Below, in pieces: positions 50,201-61,162 of a DNA stretch of 64,000 nucleotides. This DNA comes from Acridotheres tristis (Eukaryota > Chordata > Aves > Passeriformes > Sturnidae): NCBI GenBank assembly GCA_037013685.1, contig CM072887.1, positions 51,387,154 to 51,451,153 on the forward strand, read 5' to 3'. Under the pieces are notes generated by a model. The model ran no database searches and was not told the origin of the DNA. It worked only from the letters and a program-made list of their open reading frames with translations. Position 1 is the stretch's first letter. Every line of letters begins with the position of its first letter. A program made the position numbers and the translations under genes.

Positions 50201-53200
50201 TCAAATGAACACTACTTAGCCTTTCTTAAAAGAAGGCAAGAGTCTTACCCTGAAGATCACACATTTCTTATAAGATACAGAGTTTCCAGTAAATTCAAAT
50301 TTAAAAACTCCAATACTTGTGTCAGATGGGTCTGATTAATCGCTCGTTTTTTCACTTTCATAATACTACACAAGTAGTTCTTCAAAAAATGCATTACTCC
50401 ACTTCTACTACTTGTATCAGAAGTCTTCAGGCAGCTGATAATTTTTAAAACAATAGATGTGAAAGTAATAGCACTCCAAATAATTAGTGAAATACTCTGA
50501 ATATGAGAAAATGAAGGTTCCTGCATAGGCCAGGCTTGATGAGTGAAGTGAGGGAACTGACTCCAGATCATCACAAGCAAAATAAACAAACATTAACAAC
50601 AGTTGTGAGATAGAGGGAAAGATCTAAAATCTCAGAGGGTTTTAAAGTTTTAGAATTTGCCTTTAAGGAACATTAGGGAAAGAAAACACCTTTGAAAGAT
50701 ATTGTGGAACAGAACTGGCTGAGAATTATGCATGTAGAAACTGAGATGTAGGAAGAAAGCACAGTGGGAGTGTACGGCAGTTTCTGATGCACAGGAGAGG
50801 AGTAGATCTGCTCTTTGTGACTCCTAAATATTTGTGTTGGGACCGTTTTCTTTCTATTTTCTGCCTTTCAATCACACACAGTATGTAAATTACTTTAAAA
50901 GTCCAGTGTGCACAGCATGACAGAAACTGCAATCTGTTACTTAAATGACGATGGAGATTTTTCAACATACTTGCAAATGTTCAAGTCTGTAAAAGTCATT
51001 CCTAGAACAACTTGCTAAGCAGTTACTTAATATAGGAAAGAGCAATGTTAAGTTAAATGGTACAACAAAAGAAAGCCACAGATCAGATGATAAAACCACA
51101 CAAGTAGATCCATAAGCATTCATTACTAACCATTTAAAACCATATTGATGTGTTTTTAGGAACGTTTCCTCCAGGCACAGATAAAACCCCTGAGTCAGAG
51201 AGCACAAAGAGAGGCCCACAGCTGAGGGCACCTAGCACACAGCCTGGATAATAAATTATTGAACTCCTGTCACCATGACTTGTGTACCTGCTTCCCAGTG
51301 TTCAAAACTGGCTTGCAAACTGCTACAGTGAATAATTTAGAGTAGCAAACAGGTTTGCAAGTACACAATACATTTGGAGATAATTTGTGAGCAGAAAGAA
51401 AACCTGTCAGTGCCAAATCACCAGTAATGGGTTTGCCCAGCTGTGCTGTTTTTCCTGCCTCTGATGGCAAAGATCTAGTAAGGATAAATAAGAACAGACA
51501 TTGAAACAGGAGTCGTGATCACCTGAATGCTAAACAAGTCTGAGCCCCTCAGATCCTTCGTAGGTAGCCACCTTGCTACCCATCACCCAGTGCAATCTTA
51601 AAGTGAACAAGCAAATCTCATCCAAAAAAAATTCTGCTGTATGTTTCGATCAGAATAACCCTTATTTGCATATTAACTCCTGTGATCCAAAGTTCTGAAC
51701 TCTTAGCTTCCTAATTTGGAGACTGAACTACAGAAGCTCCTCTCAGTTCTTTATAGTTGCTTTCTATTTTATTATGTAGACAGTATATGCAATGTTTTGG
51801 GTCTTTTTGTGGGAGGAGGACTGGTGATGATCACTCATAAAAAAAACCAGCCTCTTTTTAAAGGAAGTTTTCAAGTTCTCTTTTTTTACCTTATACTTGG
51901 GCACTGAAAATGGTAGGTGACACTGGTGAAGACACAGCATTGCTAAGCCATTAAAAGTAAAAAAAGGACACATAAAATGATTTTAAAATGTTTTCAAATG
52001 AGAGAATATTCTGGGGTTATTCCAAAAGTCTCCGATTATTAAAAGGAAATGGCCTAAATTCCTTATATGATGCCTGTATACTCCAAAAATATGGCCTGTG
52101 ATTTTGTTTTGACAGTGCCTGTTTAAGAACTGCCTTTGGTTTCACCAAAAACAGAACTACCTTTTTGCTCAACCACAGCTGATGTTTCAGTCTCAAGCAA
52201 AGAGACTGTGGTGATATGCTCCCCAAACTCTTCCCTTAATAACTGCAGGCTCGCTACAGGCAGGTACGAATTCAATGTCATCGTCACAAACCTTACTGCG
52301 ACCATGGCTAAAAAAATGACCTAGCTTCTTGCTCGTGTTTGCTCCATGCCATGACCTTTGCTTTGTTTGCTGTATCATTCAGCTCTGCAGCCTGCCAGAC
52401 ACTGTGCTGCTCATCTTCCAGCAGCTCTGCACACTGGCAGGAGCTGTGAGTGGGTGGACCAAGTAAGAAATGACCTGTTTGGATCATTTCTGCTCGGGAC
52501 TCAGTGCCATCCTCTTGGTTTTTCTTAATAAGCACCTAGAAAATATTCTTTTCTTGTTACATTTGCCAGTCCTGCATTAGGAGTCCTGAGATTAAATGTG
52601 ATAGACCCTCCTCATACCTTTTGTTATATTTAGGGCCATAAATTAATCTCAATAACTGAGAGAATAGTAATACAATTTCACCTTTCTAAAATGCCTCTTT
52701 ACATGAGCCCACAGAAATGTGAAGACCAGGGAACAACATCCTACAAGTTATAAGTGATCTGTTGCCATCTATCATCCCAGTACAGTAAACACACTGAAAT
52801 AGATCTGTCTTTGATGTTTTATTGAGGGGAAGGAACTCACCCTTTTGTATGTGAGATAGATTATTGTGTGTATTATGTCATTCTGACTTCGGAAAAAATT
52901 TGGAAGTTTTACATCATCTTCCATGAAGAGATCTCGTATCAGCCATTTCAACAAGTCAGACATTCTAGTTTTACAAGCACCTCTGAAATTCATGAAGAAG
53001 CTAATTTTTCCCCCTTTGGTGGAATATTTCACTTCTTGAGGGTCAGCAGAGTGTCTCTTTAAGAGTACTCTCTACAGTACTCAACACAGTAATTTTGGGC
53101 AAGAAGAGAAGGGCTGTGTGTGTAGCATGAAGCAATCAGACATTATTCCTCACATTGAAATCTCAAATCTGACTGGGGCACAGATTCCAGGAACCCCATT

Positions 53201-56074
53201 GATGCTGTTGTGTCAGAACAGTCTGTCATGACTTGAACCCATCACCTGAACTGCTGCTTCACCACCTGATGGAAGACACACATATTTTAGCACCTTTTTG
53301 CAGAATTTCCTTCAGTACAAGACTAGCCCTGAATAAAATGGTCATGGAAATTTTAATCCTGAAATTCTGACTTGAATTTCCCCTGCTTGTTTTTGCCTTG
53401 TTTGCAATTGTGGATTTCCAGAAACCCCAGAGGACTAAAATACTGCAAAATGCTTGGAAGTCCATTTGTATGTCTTATCCTCTTAGTTGTTTAGATGTGA
53501 AGTGGAATATACAGCCTAAGATATCATAAGATCATCTACACCCTAAAAAATAAGTATACAAAATAAAAGTATGTTTTATCTACATAATTGTAATATCAAA
53601 TCTCTGCTAGAATCATTTGCTATATCCTTAAACTTTCAACTGTTCTACATGTCAGCTATCAACATGGCAAGAAACTTAATGCACAGATGAGAACACCTCT
53701 ATCATACTCAGAATAAGTCTACAGACAACCAAATATTAAATGCGTGTGTTTTGTGTGGATGCTCACATGTGAATGTCAGTAGGATGTCAGAATCCCTTCT
53801 GTGTGGAGGCAATTACATAATTACAGCTGTACATATGAGAAAGGTAACATATCTTTCAACAGCCCAGTTTCCCTTACCGTTCACAGAAAAGAAAGTCGTC
53901 ACCATCAGTTAACTTAGGAAGAACAAGAAAGAAACAAAAACAACAACTAAACCAAAAAAACCCTGGTAACTTCTTCAATTACATGAAGGATGTGGTAACT
54001 AAATTTCATTTCTTTAGCTCACAAATTGACTTTGAGGACTTTATTAATTCATGTGAATCATTGCAGACAGATGGTATACACTTTTGCATTGTAAACTGGG
54101 CTTTTATGCAGGAGGAGAACACAATTTCCTTTGATAAAATTAATGAGATACACCAGAGGCAGACAGGAACACTTTTATGTTCCTGTTTACAAGTGACTCC
54201 AAAGAGGTAACTCGAGTTTCTCAAAACAAACCTCTTAAAAATAATTTTTTAAGGTAAAAAAAATGAACATACCACATTGCACGCAAAAAAAATCCTGAGA
54301 AATTAATGACAGAAATTGTCTATACAACAAGCTGCCCTTCTGGAAGCCTTTCCTTGGGTTGACAAAGGGACCACTGGGCCATTTACCTTGCCCTTGGCTC
54401 CCACTGCACAATTCAGCCTGGCTCTCAGCATACCTCTTGGCTGTCTTCAACATGGTGCTTCGTATGGCACCTGGGGGTGTCAGACAGAGTCCTTCCTTCA
54501 GTGCTTGAACACCCAGGAGTGTTGCAAGGCTGTTCTTTCCTTGCAACGGCACTGTTAAGTTGAAATGCAAGGTCTCTCTTTCCCAAGTGCATTGGTTTTT
54601 TTCACACCTTTTGTTGGAGACAGATTTCTGTTATTTTGATCTTATCTTCTGGATCTCTTTCCAGCTTTCTCACATTACACGGCATCTTTTTAAGGGACAG
54701 ACAACAACACTGGATATGGGACAGCACTTTTTGTCTGATGAAAAGCAAAATGGTGTAATGGGATTTCTACCTACCTTTTTCTACTTGCACAGCTGTATAT
54801 ACATAGCGATCCCTTTTTACCAGCACTAGCTCACTGGGAGCTCATGCTGAATTTCTCCAAGTTACTACATGGAGGAACTTTCAAAGATACATTCCTTGGC
54901 CATGTAGGTTGTGTTGTTTCATCCTACAAGTCTGACTTTTTTCTCTTTTTGACCCTATTAAAACTTACTTTCTTGAAAGACCTGAGTTTATTAGATAATC
55001 CAGATAGCTCTGTGACTGCATTGTTCTCATTATCACTCTGTTAATATTTACTCTGACTAAAATTGCTGCCAGTGGTGATTTATTTAGTCTTTTTAAAGCT
55101 GTTTGAAATCATACTTCTCTAGATTCCTGATGAAAACTCTGAAGAGCCTCCCTGCAGCTCACCAACAGAAACATCCTCATTAAATGCTAGTGCTGCTTGG
55201 ACAATTGATCTGCTTTTCATTTAGTTCTTCATCTGTTTGTGCTTTATTAATTCTGTGCTGTACTGCCTTCTTTTTCTCTTACTAAATCAAGTACCTAGCA
55301 GAAGTCTATTACACTCAAGCCTCTGGCAATTTAATGCATAATCATAGTAAATGAGGAAATAAAAGAGCTGTTTACCAGAACCTATTTTCTATAAAAAAAC
55401 ATGAAGACTAGCATTAGTTGTATTCTCCATCACAATTCTTCTGCCTACCACGCAGGCAGTTGTTACTTCTTATGCTCCTTTTGTGTCCTTGGTATGGGCC
55501 CCACACTAACACACTTCTTTCCCTGAAACACCACCACAGAGCCAACACATGCAAAGATCAGCTTGCCAGACATCACTTCAACCCCTCGAGGATTTTCCTT
55601 TAGGATTTCCAGACCACTGGGAAACTGTAATTTCACCATGTTTTGCTAATAGATGTTCTTTAGGTGAGCCTCAAGTGTCCTCCCGTGATATATATGTATC
55701 TCACTGCTTATTTATAGATACTACATAGTCATAGCTATTAGGTGCTCAAGTTTTTTGGTTTTTTTCAGGGGGGGGTAATTTTTTTTTTTTTAATCTCTTT
55801 ATTTTTCCACCAGTGATAACAGTTACTTGTTTGCTCTAGAATTAAGCTTGTATCACTGCTTGGATGATGCTTATGCTTAAAGGAAGACAAATCAATTATT
55901 TGTTTGTTTTGCCCTAGTGCTATATGCACAATGTCTGTTTTCCCCCATCTTCCCCATAAGTTTATCCAATTGATTCCGTCCCTTCTTGTCACCTGTTACA
56001 GCAGAGTGCTGTCTGGACACTGCTGTTTTTGACTATCTTCTTTCTTTCAAAACGAAAAGTAGCCTTTTCGATTC
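47201..56074. other. Non-coding stretch upstream of the CpG island
   Basis: 8.9 kb with no exon I can support. It contains a purine-rich tract (48651-48698), a short (CAG)5 run (49240-49254) inside a 65-codon frame, and a T/G plus poly-T patch (55750-55793). It lies directly upstream of the island promoter, so distal promoter elements of that gene may fall here. Confidence 0.5.
49156..49353 (+). other. Small open frame of 65 codons, coding status uncertain
   Basis: The frame begins with an ATG in reasonable context (ATCATGG) and encodes a peptide starting MAAFSQSEEALLGRLESTEV, followed by a five-glutamine run encoded by (CAG)5 and a basic C-terminal part. Its composition is more protein-like than its neighbours. 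There is no recognisable domain, no CpG island, no clear splice junction and no polyadenylation context. It may be a chance ORF, an exon remnant or a small ORF in a lncRNA. Confidence 0.15.
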
Positions 56075-56465
56075 CATGATCCTTCGATTATACACCCGTG
56101 TGTGTGGCGAGGGTCGGGCACTTTTCCAGACCTCAGCCACAGCCAAAGGAGCCTGGTCAGGATCCCATGCCCTGCCCGGGCGCTCCTCTTCCACCCGTGA
56201 CGGCAGCGCAGCCCTGAAAACTGCTCCCAACAGTAAAGCACCTCAAGCAGGGCGATGGGATCGCTCCCTGAGGCTGCCTCAAGTTTCCCCTGTACCTTCA
56301 GAGGGGATGAGAAGGGGTGGGAATAATTCCGTGTCTGGACTAGCGCTTTGGAGCCGGGCGGGGATAGACAGAGACCGGGACGCCAGCAGCGCGGGAAGCC
56401 CCGCCAGCTGCGAACCGTCCTCCCCAAACTCCGTGTAGTTAAAGGAGAATTTTCTTTCTTTGATT

Positions 56466-56483
56466 AAAAAAAAAAAAAAAAAA
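56466..56483. repeat. A18 homopolymer within the CpG island's upstream part
   Basis: An uninterrupted run of 18 A lies about 20 bases before the densest CpG sequence. Poly(dA:dT) runs disfavour nucleosomes and are frequent near promoters. It could also be a small retroposon scar, but no flanking duplication was noticed. Confidence 0.9.
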
Positions 56484-56567
56484 TTATTAAAGACCTTCGC
56501 GACCGCTGCGCTGCCCCGCGCGGGGCCGGCGCGCAGCCCCCGGGCCGGGCGGGGCCGAGGCGGTGCC

Positions 56568-56600
56568 GGGGCGGAGCGGGGCGGGGGCGAGGGGCCGGGG
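56568..56600 (+). other. G-quadruplex-capable sequence
   Basis: Five runs of at least four G on the plus strand (56568-56571, 56578-56581, 56583-56587, 56591-56594, 56597-56600) are separated by 1-6 bases, which fits the intramolecular quadruplex rule. If transcription starts upstream, this would lie in the 5' UTR and could affect translation. Formation is predicted only. Confidence 0.6.
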
Positions 56601-56629
56601 CGGCGGCGGTGGCCGGGCAGCTCGGCGGG

Positions 56630-56767
56630 ATGACGGGCAGCAGCCGCCGGCCCGCAGCCGGAGCAGCCGCCCCCCGCCAGCCGGCGGGGAGCGCGGGCCC
56701 GGCCAGCACCGGGATGTGCCCTCGGCAGCAGCCGCGGCGGAGGCTGCGCGCCCCGCGGGCGGCGTGA
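56630..56767 (+). other. Upstream open reading frame (uORF), 45 codons
   Basis: ATG at 56630 has G at -3 and A at +4. The frame runs 45 codons to TGA at 56765-56767 and encodes an A/R/P-rich peptide starting MTGSSRRPAAGAA. A second in-frame ATG lies at 56714. The stop is 18 bases before the presumed main start at 56786, so if this part is transcribed the uORF could limit initiation at the main ATG. Alternatively the true start of transcription lies downstream and the uORF is not in the mRNA. A weaker GTGAGC donor at 56764-56769 would allow this frame to be spliced onward instead, which I think less likely. Confidence 0.35.
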
Positions 56768-56785
56768 GCGCCTCCCGGCCAAGCC

Positions 56786-56828
56786 ATGGGCCAGACCTCG
56801 GTCTCCACGCTGCCCGAGCCGGCCGGCG
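56786..56828 (+). CDS. Probable first coding exon (partial), gene not identified
   Basis: ATG at 56786 lies in a strong Kozak context (G at -3, G at +4) inside the CpG island. Fourteen codons, MGQTSVSTLPEPAG, plus one base precede a strong splice donor: the exon ends in GCG and the intron starts GTGAGTACC (GT at 56829-56830). The intron would be phase 1. The N-terminal Met-Gly could allow N-myristoylation, but residue 6 is Val rather than the favoured Ser/Thr/Ala/Gly/Cys/Asn, so the motif fit is poor. If not spliced, the frame stays open to 57124, but beyond the donor it is a G/A/R/P-rich island translation with no domain. I do not recognise the protein from so few residues. The rest of the gene would lie beyond 64000 or in exons I could not see. 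Confidence 0.55.
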
Positions 56829-57552
56829 GTGAGTACCGGAGGCGGCGCGGCCGGGGCGGGGCGGGGGGCTCCCGCCGGGGTCCGTGGTGGTGGCGGGGGA
56901 GCCGCGGTCCCGGGGCCGGGGGAGCGGTACCCGCGGTGCCCGCGGTGCCGGGGCCGCCGCCGCTGCCCCGTTCCTCCGGAGCGCAGCGGAACGGGAGGGG
57001 CGGGCGGGCGCTCTCCGCGCTGCGCTGCCCGGCTCGGCGGCCCGCGGCGGGAGAGAGGCTCCGCCGTGCCTCCCACCTCCCCCGGGGCTCGGGGCTCCTT
57101 CTTTCCCCGCTATTAAATAAGTAAGTACGAAGGCTTCCCCTTCGTAGGGAAAGGGAAGGGAAGGAGCTCTGGCACCTCGCCCAGGAGCGCGGCTAGTAAC
57201 CCGCCCAGCTGGCTGCTTTTAGCTCCAGGACATTTTATGTGTAAGTAGGCTGTTGAAAATAAATAAATAGCGTGTGAGTGGAACCGTTTCGGGCTCTTGC
57301 CCTCCTCCCCTTCCCCCCCAATAAAGCAGTCCTGTCTGCTTGCAACTTCTTGAAGATAGTACGAGCTTCTTGGGAATGTTGTTTGGAGGCATGTTAGGAT
57401 AACCTGGTGTGTTTTAGTTACTGGAAAACAGTGTGGGTCTCTTCCTACAATAAAAGGATGTAGAATCTAAATTAACTTCAGCGAGGTTTGAAGTTTCCTG
57501 TGAAATTCCTGCATGCCTGTTTTCCCTCAACGTCTGTTTCCTTTACATCCAC

Positions 57553-57632
57553 TAAAACAAAACAAAAACTCTCAAACCGAAACAAACAAAAAACAACAAA
57601 ACAAACAAAAAACCAAAACAAAACCCCAAAAT
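57553..57632. repeat. A-rich CAAA/ACAAAA low-complexity tract
   Basis: About 80 bases of A with interspersed C (AAAC, CAAAA units). It is the complement of the T/G-rich tracts seen elsewhere in the window. Confidence 0.85.
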
Positions 57633-60600
57633 CCTGTTGCGGACTTGAATGCTGAAGGCTGAACTTTATCCTTAATTTGCTTATTGCTATTAACGTGGGA
57701 ATGTTTTGTCAAATAGGAGACAGTGCAACAAACTTTCTCTTTTCCCCCTTTGTTTTTCCTTCATGGCTGTTTCAGAGAATAATTTTAGTATTAACGCATA
57801 ATTTTCAAACAAAATCTGTTATATTCCTAATCACACCATCCCAGGCAAAACCTTGGATGATTTTCTCACCTGTCAAACATTGCATGAAAGAGAAGTTGGG
57901 CCATTTCCAATAAATGTTACCATCCTGTTGGAGGTCTCACCCAGCAGCCAGTGTGTTAGGATTGTTTCAAGGTAGTCATTGGGAAGCAGATGTAAGGAAA
58001 CAGATGGACCGGTTAAAAATTTTTGTTAAACTTCCTGTACAAAAAAGTGACCAAACTCTTAAGTGCAAAAGTCTATTGTGAGAGCATTTCACTGGAGGGT
58101 GCCCATATCTTGACTAAGGATAACTGTGATGCCTATGTTCGCTTGGCTGGATGATAATGGACAATAACTGGGATGAATTTCTAGCTTTACCTCAAAGAAA
58201 AAAGTCACTGTTGAATTCTTTCCTGATCGAAACCAAAATTTTTGATCAGGAGCAGTAAGAGACAGGTATCTGAAGATGTAAGTTACGATGATGCTGCCCC
58301 AGTATTGCCAAGTAAATTTTAGTTAACTTAATTTTAAGAGCACTACAGTTTGTGATGAGACAGTGGTAGTGCCTCTGGGAGGTTTCATGGAAGAGTAATT
58401 CCACTGCACTTTCATTGCTGTTGAAATTGTTGGGAGAGTATATCCTCAACAAGAAACCATAAAGGCAAGTGGCTTTCTGGGTGGCATGGATTCCTGGGGG
58501 TGCACTCATTTGTTTTCTCGAGTCTGTTTTACTGACATGGTCTGGACACTTAATCCATTGTGAAGTTCGGGAGGCCCTGTCCATCTGTGATCAGGGCAGG
58601 AGAATGACTTCCACTGGTTTAGGCAAGCAGGCCTAAAATCTTCGTTGATTTTGTCATGCCAGGCAGCTCCAAGCCATTTAAGTCTATGACAGCTGCTAGA
58701 GATTAGAGTTAAAGGAGATATCTGTCTTGCACACGCAGGGGCTACAAATCTGTTTTAGTGCTACAGAATCAATAGTGCATTCAGATCCCTAGTGAGCCAC
58801 ACAAAAGCAGCTGTGAGGAGCTGCTTGCCTGTTTGCTCCCTTTTCCCCCAACCATGCTGGCCTGGAGGGCTCTGTTGGCTCTGTGCAGGGCAGGGAACCA
58901 CTAGTAAATCACTGTAGACTGGTAAAGTGAACATGTAGGCTTGATGTAGCAAAGTAAAGTGAAAGATTTTTTCCTGAAAGTCACAGAATGACTTAGAAGA
59001 GATAAAATATATACATAATGCAATACTCAGGATGGACTTCAGCCAGTGTCCTGAAGGGTTAGGTCTTTAGATTTACTTTAAATTAAAGGTTTTACTTTCG
59101 GAAATGTAAATATATGTTGAAGTACTCAAACAGATCAAGGTCCTAATGTCACTTTTCCCATTGGGTTAAGGACAGGACTGAGGCCTAATCATAAAATTCA
59201 GAAGTCGTTCTCAACTGGGCAGATGTAGACTTTTACCAGATGGAATAGCATGCCTATAAAGAGAGGGATAATTTCAGATTTTCATACTCCATTGGAACTT
59301 TCTTTGGCAATACCGTTGTGCTAGAGCTTGCCATCAGCTGCATGTGAGTGGGTGTTGAAGTGTTTTGGACAGGAGGATCTGGGCTTTAATCATCTCTCAC
59401 AACTATGAGTGGTCGATGGGCACCAAAGCAGGTCTTGGATTGCCCAGTTGGTGTCCGTAGGCAGCTTTTGCTCCTTCTCCTAGCTTGCAGCTTTCCAGTC
59501 ATTTAGATAGTTTTTTTTAAAGCTTGTTTGTTATTTGCCATGGTCAGAAAATGTGAACAAACATCAATCACAGGAGTTTTGGAAGACAGTATAGACAGTA
59601 TAGATATATGGATAAGAAGGAGCACATATTGTCGTTGTTCATTTTCCTTCCTCTTCTCTGATTTTCCCATGCCTGGCAAGACTTGATTAACGTGCTCTCT
59701 CCCCATTTACTGGCTGGAGTTGAGTGCTTTTGGGGGTTATCAGCCATTGTGTGCAAAAGCTATCACTTCTACTTTCTGATCTACAGTTTATCAAAGGGCA
59801 GCAGAGCTGTGCACTTTTTTCAGTTTCGGGTTTTTTTCCTTTAGGATTTGTTTTTTGATAGCTCAGCAGCAGCCATAGCACAGAGAGACAAGCAGTGGAG
59901 ACATGATGAGCATGTGAGGAAGGTGGCATTTCAAAGCGGAACTAGTTAGGTGGCAAAATATTTTTGTTGTTTCTTGAGTAGCGATGCCTTGTCAAGAACG
60001 AAATTTCCAGTAAAAGCAGAATGGGTCAGGTAGCTCAACATGGAGTGTGGAACAAAAGCTGAGGGTATGGGATGGGGTAGGACAAGTTGCAAAGGGAAGG
60101 TCCCGAGAAACTCTTGCCCCACTTGTGAGGGTGCTCATTGGGGCCAGCTGAAGATCGGGGTCAGAGCCCTGCGCTGACCTCCTGTGCCAAGGATGGGATC
60201 TGCAGGGCTGTTTACTCTGGGCTGGGAGGAGTTCCTCTCCTCACATACGTTTTGCAGAAACAGAGCACAAACTGTCTGGCTTGCGTTTCATCCTTTTACA
60301 GACATGCAGTTTTTTTCAAAACTGTACTTCAACAGCACAGGAAAACCATTTCCCACCCAGCTCCCCCCATGAGATGAAAGCAGTCACTGGTAGGATCCTG
60401 TTGTTTGTTGACCTTGGCACTCGGTGAAATGATTCTCATAGGTCAGAAGTGAGCTTGTTTCTCAGACTGCTGCTTTTCATCTCTCTTGGCTTTATGGGAT
60501 TTCCTGTTCGTGGACAAGGAAACAGCAGCTTCACCTATGTCTGTGCAGAGGAATTGTAATTGTGTTAACTGGGCAAACTTCTCATAATCCCGAAATGAAA

Positions 60601-61109
60601 TGGAAAACTAATATTTGCTTCAGCACTTCTAGGTGATGGTAAACAAACTAATTGGTTATCCACAGAGAAATTCCAAGACTTGTCGAATAAAAGAAGTTAT
60701 TCCAGTAGTGCTCTGCATTAGTAGCTACTTGTGAGCCTTCCTGAGGGCACTGTTGTGGAGCAAGCCCTCCTGTTCCTGAGGAGTTGGACGTGGAGATGCT
60801 CAGCCATAGACCTAAATTCTCATCCTGACTCAGTCCACTCTGACTCTGAATGTGCAGAAAAGCCCTTAGAGTAATAATTCTTAAAGCGTTTTAAAAGGAA
60901 ATTGATTTTTCTCCTCTGGCTATTTTTCCTTTCAAAAGTGGAAGAACTTTGAAACTTGTTGCACTTTACAGGAAGGCGTTTCCAAGCACTTACAGGTGCA
61001 GTGAACTACTCCCAGCACACCTATCAGCTGGTCATTTCAGGTTTTGCTACACTTGAAAGAGTGGAAAGCAGAGATATTGAGATAAAATGGTAAGTTTAAT
61101 TTGATGTGA

Positions 61110-61162
61110 AGCCCCAAATGACTTGTCCACAGCCACAAAGGACATTCTTAGCAGAGAGCCTT
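61110..61162 (-). mobile_element. Possible ancient MIR/L3-type relic
   Basis: The plus strand reads AAATGACTTGTCCACAGCCA (61116-61135) and then, after a short gap, AGCAGAGAGCC (61150-61160). This resembles the reverse-complement MIR pattern AAGTGACTTGCCCAAGGTCACA, in which GGCAGAGCC follows. Only about 50 bases match and divergence is high. A repeat-library search would confirm or refute it. Confidence 0.35.

Larger units (their letters stand above)
56075..57190. promoter_or_regulatory. CpG island promoter
   Basis: Sequence changes abruptly from AT-rich to very GC-rich with dense CpG, strongest at 56505-57080, a pattern seen nowhere else in the window. Sp1-type GC boxes include GGGCGGGGCC (56547-56556), GGGGCGGGGGC (56578-56588) and GGGGCGGGGCGGGG (56853-56866). 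No TATA box is evident near the presumed start, as usual for island promoters. The transcription start cannot be fixed from sequence; it probably lies upstream of 56786. A divergent minus-strand transcript is possible but not supported by any recognisable exon. Confidence 0.9.

Noticed and set aside
56279..57076. 265-codon minus-strand open frame in the CpG island
   Set aside because: It is P/A/R/G-rich throughout and antisense to the presumed first exon. Its length is explained by the lack of stop codons in GC-rich DNA, and its poly-F run comes from the A18 tract.
56829..57124. Read-through extension of the first-exon frame and other plus-strand island frames (to 57124)
   Set aside because: A strong GTGAGT donor lies at 56829, and the sequence beyond it is low-complexity G/A/R/P translation with no domain.
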